A DNA stretch of 52,164 bases from Chloroflexota bacterium (lineage in GTDB: Bacteria > Chloroflexota > Anaerolineae > UBA4142), in NCBI GenBank assembly GCA_016219275.1, contig JACRBM010000051.1, positions 1 through 52,164 on the forward strand, in the 5' to 3' direction. This document shows, piece after piece, positions 8,502 through 16,120 of the stretch (position 1 is the stretch's first letter; every line of letters begins with the position of its first letter). The translations under genes were made by a program, and so were the position numbers. Under the pieces are notes generated by a model that did no database searches, was not told the origin of the DNA, and saw only the letters and a program-made list of their open reading frames with translations.

Positions 8502-10742
8502 CTACGCGCCGCGCGACTTGTCGAAATGACACGGGTGATGGACGGCAGCGGTTAGTTCACTCAACAGACGAATCAACTCGGTGGGACTGAACAGATTGAA
8601 TTTGGCATGTGACGGTGTCATGCCAACCTTGATCGAGTACGCGGTCGGCGGCAGAATCTTGAAGATGTCTTCATCCGAACCGTCGTTGCCAGCCGCCAAA
8701 ATAAAATCAAAACTCGGATCCGCGAGCCAGTGCATAATGGACGTGCCCTTGCTCACCGAAGCGCTACGTACCTCAACGATTTTGTTGCCCGACAGCACTT
8801 GCACATCCGTATTCGCGATAAAGTGAACCAGATCGTCCACCAGTTCTTTTGCGCGCGCCGCGCCGAGACCAAGGTCTGCTTTGCGATAATGCCACGCGAT
8901 CGAAAACTCCTTCTCCTCGACGAATGAACCGGGCACCCGATCCGCGTACAGGTCGAGGATCGGTAGAACCTGGGTCTTCCAATCGTTCTTCAAGGGTCTG
9001 AACAAACGCCACGCGCCATCCTTTTCGCTCAACCATGCGCCGTGCTCGGCGATTAAGTTAACGCCGAGCGCGCCAAACCAAGCGGAGAGCGTTTCCTTGT
9101 CGCGTCCGCTGATGAGCACTACCACATTGCTTTGGTCCGCGGCGAATGCCGCGAGAATACGGATCAGGTCTTTGCTGGGTTTTGCCGTCTGCGGTTGCTC
9201 GGTGAACGGCGCGAGCGTGCCGTCGTAATCCAGAAGAAACAATCGGCGTTGGGCTTGATGGAAATCCTCCGTCAGTTTTTGTACCGCAAAGTAGCCCAGG
9301 TATTTGGCGTCGAATTTTTCTTGCTCGCCGTGGATCGCAATCAGGGTTTGGACGAACTCACTCGCCCAGCTCACGACGTCGTACCGCTTCAAGCGCGTTT
9401 GCATGATCGTGTTGCGCCGGATCTGCTCGTCCCGGGGCATCTCCAGGGCTTCTTTGAGCGCGCGCGCAATGTCCTCCGCGTGATTGGGATTGATGATGAT
9501 GGCTTCGCCCAATTCTTTTACCGCTCCCGCCATCTCGCTCAGAATCAAGACCCCCGTTTGATCCGTGCGCGTGGCGATGTACTCTTTTGCCACCAGGTTC
9601 ATGCCATCGCGCAACGGCGTGACCAGCACCACGTCCGTCGCCGCGTACAAGGGCACGAGCGTAGTAATCGGCAGAAATTTGTATTGATACAGAATCGGAG
9701 TCCATGTGAGCGTCCCAAATTCACCGTTGATTTCTCCGACCAGTCCATCAATCTGGCTCTTGGTTTCTTGATAATGCTCGACCCCGATGCGGGAGGGGAC
9801 AACAATCATGGACAGCATGACTTTTTCGCGCCATTCCGGATTCTTCTCGAGAAAGCGCGCATAGCCGTGCAGGCGATTGATCACCCCCTTGGAATAATCC
9901 AAGCGATCCACCGACAAAATGATCTTGGCGTCTGGGAAGGTTTTCCTCAGTTTGTTTTTGGACTCGCGCGCCTCGGGGCTATGGGCGATCTTCTGGAATC
10001 GTTCGAAATCAATCCCCATCGGAAACGTTTCGGCTTTTTTGATGTGCCCATCTACGATCATTTTGCCCATGGTGTGTTCGTGTCCCAGCAAACGCAGCAC
10101 GCAGCGCAAAAAGTATTCGGTGTAATCGTGCGTGTGGAACCCAAGCAGGTCTGCGCCCAAAAGACCCAGCAGGATTTCTTTGCGCCAAGTTTCCGGCATC
10201 AGCCGAAAGATCTCAAACGATGGAAACGGTATATGGAGAAAAAACCCGATCGGCACATCGGGCGCGCGCGCGCGTAGCATCCTGGGCAGCAGCATCAGGT
10301 GGTAGTCGTGAACCCATACGACATCGCCCGGTTTTAGAATTTCCAACACCGTGTCGCAAAAAGTTCGATTGACTTGTTCATATTGGTTCCAATAATCCCA
10401 ATCGTACACCGCGTAGGTTGGGAAATAGTGAAAGAGGGGCCAAATAGTCTTGTTGCAAAAACCGAGGTAGAACTTGTCCATCGCTTCTTCGGTGAGGAAG
10501 ACTGGGTAGGCGTTGAATTCGCGCGCGCGCGTTTTCAACGCTTCTCTTTTTTCGCCCTCCGCGGAGGCGCCGGGCCAACCGATCCACACATAGTTGAACT
10601 GGGTGAACCCCGATCCTTTCAACGAATCCAGGTAGGCGCTCAATCCCGAGACGAGACCGCCCACACTGTCTTTGAATTTCAACTGCCCTTCCTCATCCAC
10701 GGCAGTAATGGGCAATCGGTTCGATACGATTAACAGTCGCAT
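8502..10742 (-). CDS. otsAB: Bifunctional trehalose-6-phosphate synthase/phosphatase
   Basis: A 746-residue fusion of both enzymes of the OtsA-OtsB trehalose pathway: UDP- (or GDP-) glucose plus glucose-6-phosphate gives trehalose-6-phosphate, which is then dephosphorylated to trehalose, a compatible solute. Residues 1 to about 475 are a GT20 glycosyltransferase with the N-terminal SNRLPI, the glycine-rich loop GGLVSGL and the motif WVHDYHLMLLP. Residues about 490-745 are a HAD phosphatase with the nucleophile motif DYDGTL near 505-510, LISGRDKETL, and the late acidic motif GNDGSDEDIF. All key motifs are intact. AAAGGA lies just before the ATG. Cytosolic. Fused OtsAB proteins are known in several bacterial groups; the fusion guarantees equal amounts of both activities. 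The neighbours on the same strand include stress-type proteins (CsbD, YeaQ), which fits a role in osmotic or desiccation stress, but they are not obviously one operon. Confidence 0.95.
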   Translation of the reverse strand: MRLLIVSNRLPITAVDEEGQLKFKDSVGGLVSGLSAYLDSLKGSGFTQFNYVWIGWPGASAEGEKREALKTRAREFNAYPVFLTEEAMDKFYLGFCNKTIWPLFHYFPTYAVYDWDYWNQYEQVNRTFCDTVLEILKPGDVVWVHDYHLMLLPRMLRARAPDVPIGFFLHIPFPSFEIFRLMPETWRKEILLGLLGADLLGFHTHDYTEYFLRCVLRLLGHEHTMGKMIVDGHIKKAETFPMGIDFERFQKIAHSPEARESKNKLRKTFPDAKIILSVDRLDYSKGVINRLHGYARFLEKNPEWREKVMLSMIVVPSRIGVEHYQETKSQIDGLVGEINGEFGTLTWTPILYQYKFLPITTLVPLYAATDVVLVTPLRDGMNLVAKEYIATRTDQTGVLILSEMAGAVKELGEAIIINPNHAEDIARALKEALEMPRDEQIRRNTIMQTRLKRYDVVSWASEFVQTLIAIHGEQEKFDAKYLGYFAVQKLTEDFHQAQRRLFLLDYDGTLAPFTEQPQTAKPSKDLIRILAAFAADQSNVVVLISGRDKETLSAWFGALGVNLIAEHGAWLSEKDGAWRLFRPLKNDWKTQVLPILDLYADRVPGSFVEEKEFSIAWHYRKADLGLGAARAKELVDDLVHFIANTDVQVLSGNKIVEVRSASVSKGTSIMHWLADPSFDFILAAGNDGSDEDIFKILPPTAYSIKVGMTPSHAKFNLFSPTELIRLLSELTAAVHHPCHFDKSRGA

Positions 10743-10824
10743 TTTTTCCTTTCACAGGAACGGGAAACTGCCCAATTCGGGTCGCCCAATTTTCCTAATG
10801 GACAAGCCGAAACTGAACAAGGCA

Positions 10825-10911
10825 TTTAGGACGCGGACACATCGCGCGCGAATGAACGCGGATATTTTTCGTATCCGCGAAAATCCGTACGCGAAGCGTC
10901 CGCGTCCTAAA
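10825..10911. repeat. Nested inverted-repeat element (cruciform-like)
   Basis: Outer arms of 14 bp (10825-10838 with 10898-10911, arm TTTAGGACGCGGAC) enclose an inner 8-bp hairpin (10857-10864 with 10872-10879, arm CGCGGATA). It fills most of the 230-bp spacer between otsAB and the HEAT protein gene. It resembles miniature non-coding repeats rather than a plain terminator, as no T-run follows directly on the minus strand. Confidence 0.7.
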
Positions 10912-10972
10912 ATTCTTTGCTTTCTGTACAACGATTCGTGTATCCGATTTGGTGTCGGTGCGGGTGTACGCT

Positions 10973-12193
10973 CTATGGCGGCAGCGCATAACGCCAGGGC
11001 TTGCCATTGGCTAAACCGAACAGATAACCTGGCGAGTCTGCGTCTACGATGAGGTTCGTCGTGAGCGCATGGATCGGCGAACCGGGCAACCAGACCCAGG
11101 TGTTACCATTATCGCTGCTAGAGAAAACGCCGAGTGGATCGAGCATCCCAGGGTACATGCTCGACCCGACGAGCGCGGCATATAACTGATGTGCGTTTTG
11201 CGCGTCAACCGTGATCGCCGTCATCGTCAGTTGCGTCGGCGTATGCAGCCCGAATTGGAGATGTTGCCACATTATACCGCCATCAGAACTGTGATACAAA
11301 CCGGAATTGGCGGTTGCCAAGTAGATGATCTTTCCATCCGGACCAGTGACCAGATCGAGCGGAGCGTCGGGTAGCCGGCTGATAAAATCCCAGGTTGTGC
11401 CGCGCCGCACGTACAGATCACTTCCGGTAACTGCGTAGAGCATTGGATGCGTGGATCTAGTTACCGAGATATCCCGCACACGATAATCTGGGACGCCAAG
11501 TTCTTTGGCAATCTCTGCCTTGATCATGCTCACGGCAGATTGCGCCGCTTCACGAACCTCCAAACTATCCTCGTTCACTTGAAGCACTTCGAGGCGCGAC
11601 AGATTTTGCCATGCGTAAATTTCGCCCAGGGATAGCGCCGCCTCCGCCCGCACACGCGCATGCGGATCGTGCGTTGCCGCTGCCAGCGCGGCAATTGCAC
11701 GATATTCCCGGCGCATTCCAAGCACTTGAGCCGCGCCCGCGCGCACCCCGGCGTCGGAATCGTTCAGCGCGTCCAACAGCACTGGTACAACTTTGGACGA
11801 AGCGCCCTTGAGTAAAGTAAGCGACAACTCGCGATGAGATGGCGTTTCGTTTTGCTTCAGCCCTGGTAAGAGACTGTGATATGCATCCAGCGTATCTACC
11901 GTCGCCAATTGACGCGCGTTTTGTTCGATGGTTGGAGCATTCTCCGCACGCCCAGTGTGATTCGTCGAATGGTCAGTCAAGCCGCGCGGCGCTGTTTGCG
12001 CCGCACTCGGATTTGCCTCGCGTGGCACGGTTAACGGAGTGGCAGATGGCGCGGATGAACGGATGCCGTATGCCACGAACAATGTAACGGCTATCGAAAA
12101 CAATGCCAGCTCCAGCAATCGCGTCCTGGATGGAATCCTCAGAGATGTCTGGAATGGATGCGGTGCGTGATGCCAATGGATGCGGTGCATCAT
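10973..12193 (-). CDS. Membrane-anchored protein with HEAT-like repeats and a sialidase/BNR-like propeller half
   Basis: The 406-residue product has an N-terminal signal anchor (about residues 25-46, LLELALFSIAVTLFVAYGI), a Ser/Ala/Pro-rich stretch, HEAT-type helical repeats at about 115-220 (for example VVPVLLDALNDSDAGVRAGA and VRAEAALSLGEI), and a beta-rich C-terminal half with BNR-like sequences (GLYHSSDGGIMWQHL, GVFSSSDNGNTWVWL) as in WD/sialidase-type propellers. The HEAT part is typical of scaffold or lyase-like domains; the BNR part of secreted propellers. The combination suggests an extracytoplasmic protein-binding role, but no enzyme function can be assigned. AAAGGAGGG lies directly before two ATGs (12193 and 12190); either may be used. 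Confidence 0.75.
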   Translation of the reverse strand: MMHRIHWHHAPHPFQTSLRIPSRTRLLELALFSIAVTLFVAYGIRSSAPSATPLTVPREANPSAAQTAPRGLTDHSTNHTGRAENAPTIEQNARQLATVDTLDAYHSLLPGLKQNETPSHRELSLTLLKGASSKVVPVLLDALNDSDAGVRAGAAQVLGMRREYRAIAALAAATHDPHARVRAEAALSLGEIYAWQNLSRLEVLQVNEDSLEVREAAQSAVSMIKAEIAKELGVPDYRVRDISVTRSTHPMLYAVTGSDLYVRRGTTWDFISRLPDAPLDLVTGPDGKIIYLATANSGLYHSSDGGIMWQHLQFGLHTPTQLTMTAITVDAQNAHQLYAALVGSSMYPGMLDPLGVFSSSDNGNTWVWLPGSPIHALTTNLIVDADSPGYLFGLANGKPWRYALPP

Positions 12194-12270
12194 TCCCTCC
12201 TTTCTGGGAATTGGCGCAGATATCTCACCCGACGATGACGAGTCGCCAAGCGGATGCTCGCTCGGATAGG

Positions 12271-12498
12271 TTAGTGACCGACGAGCGCCCGGTGAGCCTT
12301 TTCGAATTCGCCCAGTCGTTGTTGGATCTGCTTTTCGGCGCGTTGCGCGCTATACGCGTATCGCGCCATGAGTACGCTCACGAGAATATCGTAGTGACCG
12401 TTGATCGCTTCCAGGTCGTCGTCAGTGAGTCGGTCCCACCACATTTTCATTTGTGGTTGCAATTGATTCCAGTTGCCCATCAGCACATCTTGCATCAT
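12271..12498 (-). CDS. CsbD-like general stress protein
   Basis: A small 75-residue helical protein. The sequence MMQDVLMGNWNQLQPQMKMW followed by WDRLTDDDLEAINGHYD is the CsbD/UPF0337 pattern (GxWxQLKGxxKxxWGKLTDDDL). CsbD-like proteins are induced by general stress in many bacteria; the molecular role is unknown. The start at 12498 is preferred over 12567 because AGGAGA stands upstream of the double ATG and the family begins here. Two genes further on the same strand is a YeaQ-like membrane protein, another small stress-associated family, 71 bp upstream. Confidence 0.8.
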   Translation of the reverse strand: MMQDVLMGNWNQLQPQMKMWWDRLTDDDLEAINGHYDILVSVLMARYAYSAQRAEKQIQQRLGEFEKAHRALVGH

Positions 12499-12569
12499 TC
12501 TATTCTCCTGTCTCGGATTGTCAGTTCGAAAGCGTTTGAGGTTGCCCAAATGACCTGACAATTCCATGA

Positions 12570-12836
12570 TTACAGACCACGCATCGGGCGCGCGATCAAT
12601 CGCAAGACCGAGATCGTGACGAGCGCACCCAGGAACGCTACGATGATCGTGGGCAGGTTAATGCCGGTAACCGCATCGTGGATGTTGAACAACGCTGTAG
12701 CGAGAAATCCTCCGACGAGAGCGCCGACAAAACCGATGATGACGTCTCCCAGCAATCCGTACCCGCCGCCGCGCATGACTGCGCCTGCCAGCCAGCCGGC
12801 GATCAAACCAACGACAAGCCATGACAATATGCCCAT
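12570..12836 (-). CDS. GlsB/YeaQ/YmgE-family small membrane protein
   Basis: 88 residues with three hydrophobic helices and glycine-rich turns: GILSWLVVGLIAGWLAGAVM at the N-terminus and GDVIIGFVGALVGGFLATAL in the middle are the family signature (also called transglycosylase-associated protein; no enzymatic activity is established). Family members are stress-induced inner-membrane proteins. AAAGGAG stands 8 nt before the ATG. It lies upstream of the CsbD-like gene on the same strand, so co-expression under stress is plausible. Confidence 0.9.
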   Translation of the reverse strand: MGILSWLVVGLIAGWLAGAVMRGGGYGLLGDVIIGFVGALVGGFLATALFNIHDAVTGINLPTIIVAFLGALVTISVLRLIARPMRGL

Positions 12837-12872
12837 GCGTGTACTCCTTTCATTTTGCTGCGAAAAGGTCGG

Positions 12873-13313
12873 TTACCGTTTACGCAATCGTGTCCGACTC
12901 GTCATCAATCGCCCATGCGGATGGTTGAAACCTGGATGCCGGCGTCGCCGTATTTTCTTGGCGCGCTTTTCGATTACCGGCACGATCTCGGCAAACTGTG
13001 TGGACTTGTCGAAAAAGAAATCCGCACCCGCGTCCAGACATTTTTTCTGATAGTACGGATAGTTCGTCAGGACGATCACAGTCGGCGCAGGATTGATTTG
13101 CTTGATGGCGCGGAGCACATCCAGTCCCGTACCTTCTCCCAGCAAGCGAAGATCCAAAAGCACCATGTCCGGTTTGAGACGCAAGATCATTTGCGTCGCC
13201 TCACTCGCGCCAGCCGCTTCGCCGACGATTTCAATATCGCTGACCTGGGCAAGTAGCCGGGTCAGTCGCTGGCGGATAAAGACCGAATCATCAACCAGAA
13301 ATATCTTGAGCAT
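12873..13313 (-). CDS. Stand-alone response regulator receiver protein
   Basis: 146 residues consisting of one receiver domain and a short basic tail (KKIRRRRHPGFNHPHGR). The acidic pocket is VDDS (Asp8, Asp9), the phosphoacceptor is Asp54 in VLLDLRL, the switch Thr/Ser lies in VIVLTNYP and the Lys in FFFDKS. No output domain follows. The start at 13313 is set by the family N-terminus (MLKIFLVDDS); the ribosome-binding site is weak. No kinase is adjacent; a decayed LuxR-type DNA-binding fragment lies 200 bp upstream on the same strand, hinting that a former partner or output gene was lost. Confidence 0.85.
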   Translation of the reverse strand: MLKIFLVDDSVFIRQRLTRLLAQVSDIEIVGEAAGASEATQMILRLKPDMVLLDLRLLGEGTGLDVLRAIKQINPAPTVIVLTNYPYYQKKCLDAGADFFFDKSTQFAEIVPVIEKRAKKIRRRRHPGFNHPHGRLMTSRTRLRKR

Positions 13314-13511
13314 GGTCGCACGTGATGAGCGGAAAAACTCTACCGCGCCGAATACACTAGTCCAAAGTTCGCCCGGCAGCAACCCTCAAAACAACCACAT
13401 CCGCGTCGTCCTAATTTCTATTCGCGTGTCGAATTTCTTTTGACAAGAAAACAAAAACCTAACAAACATTTAATCTCTCTTCAAGGTCCTAACATTAGAA
13501 AAACCATAATC

Positions 13512-13604
13512 CTATTCGATCAACCGATTCTCGATCGCATCGCGCGCGAGTTCAGCATTGCCACGCATGTTCATTTTTTGGAGAATGCGTAAGTGATAGG
13601 TAGA
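13512..13604 (-). pseudogene. Remnant of a NarL/LuxR-type HTH (C-terminal end only)
   Basis: The minus-strand frame ending in TAG at 13514-13512 reads STYHLRILQKMNMRGNAELA followed by RDAIENRLIE, matching the last helices of NarL/FixJ-family response regulators (typical pattern VSTYRARILEKMxxxxNAELxRYAI). Upstream of this the similarity stops and no receiver domain or start can be found, so only the tail of a gene remains. Confidence 0.5.
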
Positions 13605-13820
13605 ACAGAGTGAGGGCACGATCATTGATGACGGAGGAACCGGACCGGAGAACTGCACGGTGTCTAGGCAATCCGTATGCTATCACACCCTTTGTTTGGT
13701 TACAAGAGGGCATGTAAAAATATCGAAAGCGCTGCGACGGCGGTTCAGCCCATCCTCGCAAAGGTTACTGATCACTTTGAGCCATCAAACCTTCACAAGG
13801 TTCATTTGTCATGGAAAACA

Positions 13821-13866
13821 AAACCTGGAAACGCGAGAATAAATTCGCGTTCCCAGGTTTCATTTT
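13821..13866. terminator. Terminator hairpin at the end of the Cys-pair lipoprotein gene
   Basis: Arms 13821-13836 and 13845-13860 pair over 15 of 16 positions around an 8-nt loop. On the plus side CATTTTTC follows; on the minus side TGTTTTCC. The core AAACCTGG recurs in the hairpins at 1073 and 6288. Confidence 0.7.
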
Positions 13867-13882
13867 TCTATTCATCAACGTA

Positions 13883-15460
13883 TCAGCGCGGCATCTTTTG
13901 CATCGCCAGCATCATCGCGCTCAACGCGCCGTCTTCCATACGTTGCTCGCTGACAAGCGCGGCGATGACGAAAAGTGTTTCGCCTCTTTGCGCGACGAGC
14001 GCGGCATAGCGACCGCCGCTGAATTCACGCCAGACCCAGATCGCGCTGTCGCCCAACCCATCCATGCGCTTGACGCGCACAGCGGTTGCGTCGCGCGCCG
14101 CGTCAGGAAAATCGCTCAGCATCTCGCGGAACCACGCGCCGGCAGTGTACATCGTCAACAGTTTGGCGGACAGAATGCTCGACGCGCGCGGGTTCGCCGC
14201 TTCGATTACGCTGGCGATGCCGAGTAATTGCTCCAAGCGTTTGTTGTCTGTGAGTTTCCCGGCGATGACCGCGCGATCGGATTGCGCCGACGCGGGCAAC
14301 ACGGCTGGCACATTTGCCGGCGCGAGTTTGTTCGGCGTATACGCGACGCTGCCAAAGCCGCACAGTCCGCGCACGGTCACGCGACTGCTTGGCACGAGGA
14401 ACAAGGTCATTTCGGTTGGCGATTCCTTGACCGCTTCACCCAGGATTTCCGCCGCGTCGCCGCGCGTCAAGTCAGGACAACCGGAAAGTGATATTGGAGT
14501 CGTCATCCGCGGCGCGAACGACACGACGACTAGCGTCGCTTCGTACTCGTTCGCGGCGATCTCTTTGCTCGCAAATTCTTGTTGTGGATAGGGTGTCAGC
14601 GCGTTCAGGAAAACGGTGTACGATTCGAATACAGTACTGCGTTTGAAGGCGCTGTCAGGATTCGCGTCCAGGGTCAGGCGCTCGGTCTTGCCGTCGCGTT
14701 GCAGAGCCACGACGACATTCGCCGTACCGCTCGTCGCGCATAGCGCTCGCATTGGACAACGCGAATCTTGCTGCATGGCTTCAAAGGTCGCTTGCATTTT
14801 GTCGTCCAGCGTGACGGTCTGTCCAACCTTGAGCGTAAACGGTTCGGCAAGTCGCGGCGCGGACGAAACCAGTGATCCCGCGCGCACGCGTAGCGTAGCG
14901 CGATAATCGTCCATCGGCATCGGCGTTCCGACCGCTTGCAGACGCGGCGCGACATCCATCAACTCGACGACATAGCCGCCGAATGCGCCGCGTTGTCGGT
15001 AATCGGCTGGGCTGTTGCTCAGATCGAATCGCGCGGACTTGCCATTGCTCTCGACCGTAATCAGCACGCGAACTTTTCCCGCCTGGACACAGGCAACGTT
15101 GACCGGACAGCGTGAGTCTTCACGGACGGTCGTGAAGAAAACGCGCGTGTTGTTCGCGTCGGCGAGCGTTGCCCATTGACTCACCTTGAGCGTGAAGGGT
15201 TCGTTCAGGCGCGCGGTGATTCCATTCGTTGCGGCAAGTGTAGGTGTTGTCATTTGTGGCGTCGCCGTTGCTGTCGCACTGCTGAGTGGCATCGCGGTCG
15301 GCGTGACACGCGCGGGAATCGCGGTCAAGGTCAGCGGATAAGTAGTCGGCGCCGGTTCCCAGGGCGATTCGCGCGGCGGCAGGAGTGGCGTATTACACGC
15401 GACGAGTAACGCGGCGATAATATATACAACGCGCGCGAATGAAATCGAATGACGCATCAT
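13883..15460 (-). CDS. Lipoprotein with a duplicated DSRCP Cys-pair module
   Basis: 525 residues, secreted: hydrophobic signal with lipobox LVAC, Cys22 likely lipidated, then a Pro/Thr-rich linker to about residue 80. Two copies of a ~110-residue module follow. Both begin EPFTLKV, contain a conserved pair of cysteines (DSRCPVNVACVQAG and DSRCPMRALCATSG), then GKxxRxxL and an FxxYxVxL strand; the spacing suggests one disulfide per module. The last ~190 residues form a different domain (from SGCPDLTRGDAAEILGEAV) that looks like an alpha/beta domain known from other Chloroflexota lipoproteins, function unknown to me. Start at 15460 follows AAAGGAGA and the lipobox; the longer frame to 15592 would cover a repeat. 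It ends at a terminator hairpin, so likely single-gene. Confidence 0.85.
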   Translation of the reverse strand: MMRHSISFARVVYIIAALLVACNTPLLPPRESPWEPAPTTYPLTLTAIPARVTPTAMPLSSATATATPQMTTPTLAATNGITARLNEPFTLKVSQWATLADANNTRVFFTTVREDSRCPVNVACVQAGKVRVLITVESNGKSARFDLSNSPADYRQRGAFGGYVVELMDVAPRLQAVGTPMPMDDYRATLRVRAGSLVSSAPRLAEPFTLKVGQTVTLDDKMQATFEAMQQDSRCPMRALCATSGTANVVVALQRDGKTERLTLDANPDSAFKRSTVFESYTVFLNALTPYPQQEFASKEIAANEYEATLVVVSFAPRMTTPISLSGCPDLTRGDAAEILGEAVKESPTEMTLFLVPSSRVTVRGLCGFGSVAYTPNKLAPANVPAVLPASAQSDRAVIAGKLTDNKRLEQLLGIASVIEAANPRASSILSAKLLTMYTAGAWFREMLSDFPDAARDATAVRVKRMDGLGDSAIWVWREFSGGRYAALVAQRGETLFVIAALVSEQRMEDGALSAMMLAMQKMPR

Positions 15461-15499
15461 GGTTCTCCTTTGATGCCAGATCAATATTGTCGTACCGTT

Positions 15500-15563
15500 C
15501 ATCCTTGCGAAGGTCTGAAAGCGCGCTTCCTCGACGAAATGATTCGCAACCTTCGCAAGGATG
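15500..15563. repeat. 15-bp inverted repeat of the CCTTGCGAAGG family
   Basis: Arms 15500-15514 and 15549-15563 are perfect reverse complements (CATCCTTGCGAAGGT) 34 nt apart. Each arm contains the near-palindrome CCTTGCGAAGG, which also occurs at 25993-26007. The 15461-15786 spacer otherwise holds another small palindrome and the secG promoter, no gene. Confidence 0.65.
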
Positions 15564-15635
15564 GGCTGTAGATCAAAATCGTCGGCAGTCATTAGACGTC
15601 ACGATGCCGCATTCGGTTCCGCGCGAACAACGAGA

Positions 15636-15652
15636 GCAATTTTCCAAATTGC
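15636..15652. repeat. Small palindrome
   Basis: GCAATTT-TCC-AAATTGC; nearly identical to the palindrome at 19520-19538. Confidence 0.65.
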
Positions 15653-15728
15653 CCCACAATTTCGCACTCCATTTTTTGATTGGCAAACCAATTGTGGCAA
15701 ATGCGTCGTCCCTACCGCCATCGCGAAT

Positions 15729-15757
15729 TTGCCCCTTGCCGCGTCTTTTGCTATAAT
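15729..15757 (+). promoter_or_regulatory. Promoter of secG
   Basis: TTGCCC (15729-15734), 17-bp spacer, perfect TATAAT (15752-15757); the start codon follows 30 bp later. Confidence 0.65.
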
Positions 15758-15786
15758 GCGCCCACTCTCGCTTGGAAGGAAAGACC

Positions 15787-16005
15787 GTGTATCTCAACCT
15801 CATTCAGATTATCATTTCGGTGACGTTGATCGTCGTCATCCTGCTCCAGATCAAAGGCGACACGACCGGGGGCGTGTTTGGCGGCGCGGGCGTCGCGCGC
15901 ACGCGGCGCGGTTTAGAATTGCGCCTGTTCCAAATCACCATTGCGTTGTCCGTGATCTTTCTCCTCATCTCTTTCTTCAGCGCGTTCCTCGCGGTGCGCT
16001 CCTAA
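15787..16005 (+). CDS. secG: Preprotein translocase subunit SecG
   Basis: A 72-residue protein with two membrane helices (residues 2-22 and 45-68) joined by the glycine-rich loop GDTTGGVFGGAGVARTRRG, the SecG pattern. SecG is the small auxiliary subunit of the SecYEG channel and helps SecA-driven protein export. The GTG at 15787 is chosen: GGAAGG ends 6 nt upstream, whereas a TTG at 15772 would overlap this site. It has its own promoter and is followed by a hairpin and a peptide-binding protein gene, so the two may be read together only partly. Confidence 0.9.
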   Translation: MYLNLIQIIISVTLIVVILLQIKGDTTGGVFGGAGVARTRRGLELRLFQITIALSVIFLLISFFSAFLAVRS

Positions 16006-16045
16006 CGCGCGCCTCGTTACCATACTGTTTAGCCAAATTGGACGC

Positions 16046-16077
16046 AACCCGTTTTCCATCAAACCGGAAAACGGGTT
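16046..16077 (+). terminator. Terminator-like hairpin after secG
   Basis: Perfect 12-bp stem (16046-16057 with 16066-16077), 8-nt loop. The tail (TGCCCTCTT) has few Ts, so termination may be partial. Confidence 0.55.
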
Positions 16078-16120
16078 TGCCCTCTTGTGAACTAAACAGG
16101 ATTGCTTTTTCTAATTCGGT

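Larger units (their letters stand above)
13314..13882. other. Gene-poor 569-bp spacer
   Basis: The part 13391-13510 is AT-rich compared with the neighbours and shows no gene. 13512-13604 (minus) holds the remnant of a LuxR-type HTH. 13740-13800 contains degenerate copies of the CCTTGCGAAGG-type repeat (for example ATCCTCGCAAAGGTT, AACCTTCACAAGGTT). A terminator hairpin lies at 13821-13860. No intact gene is seen. Confidence 0.6.

Noticed and set aside
9132-10277. Plus-strand open frame of 381 codons opposite otsAB
   Set aside because: Antisense shadow of a strongly conserved enzyme gene.
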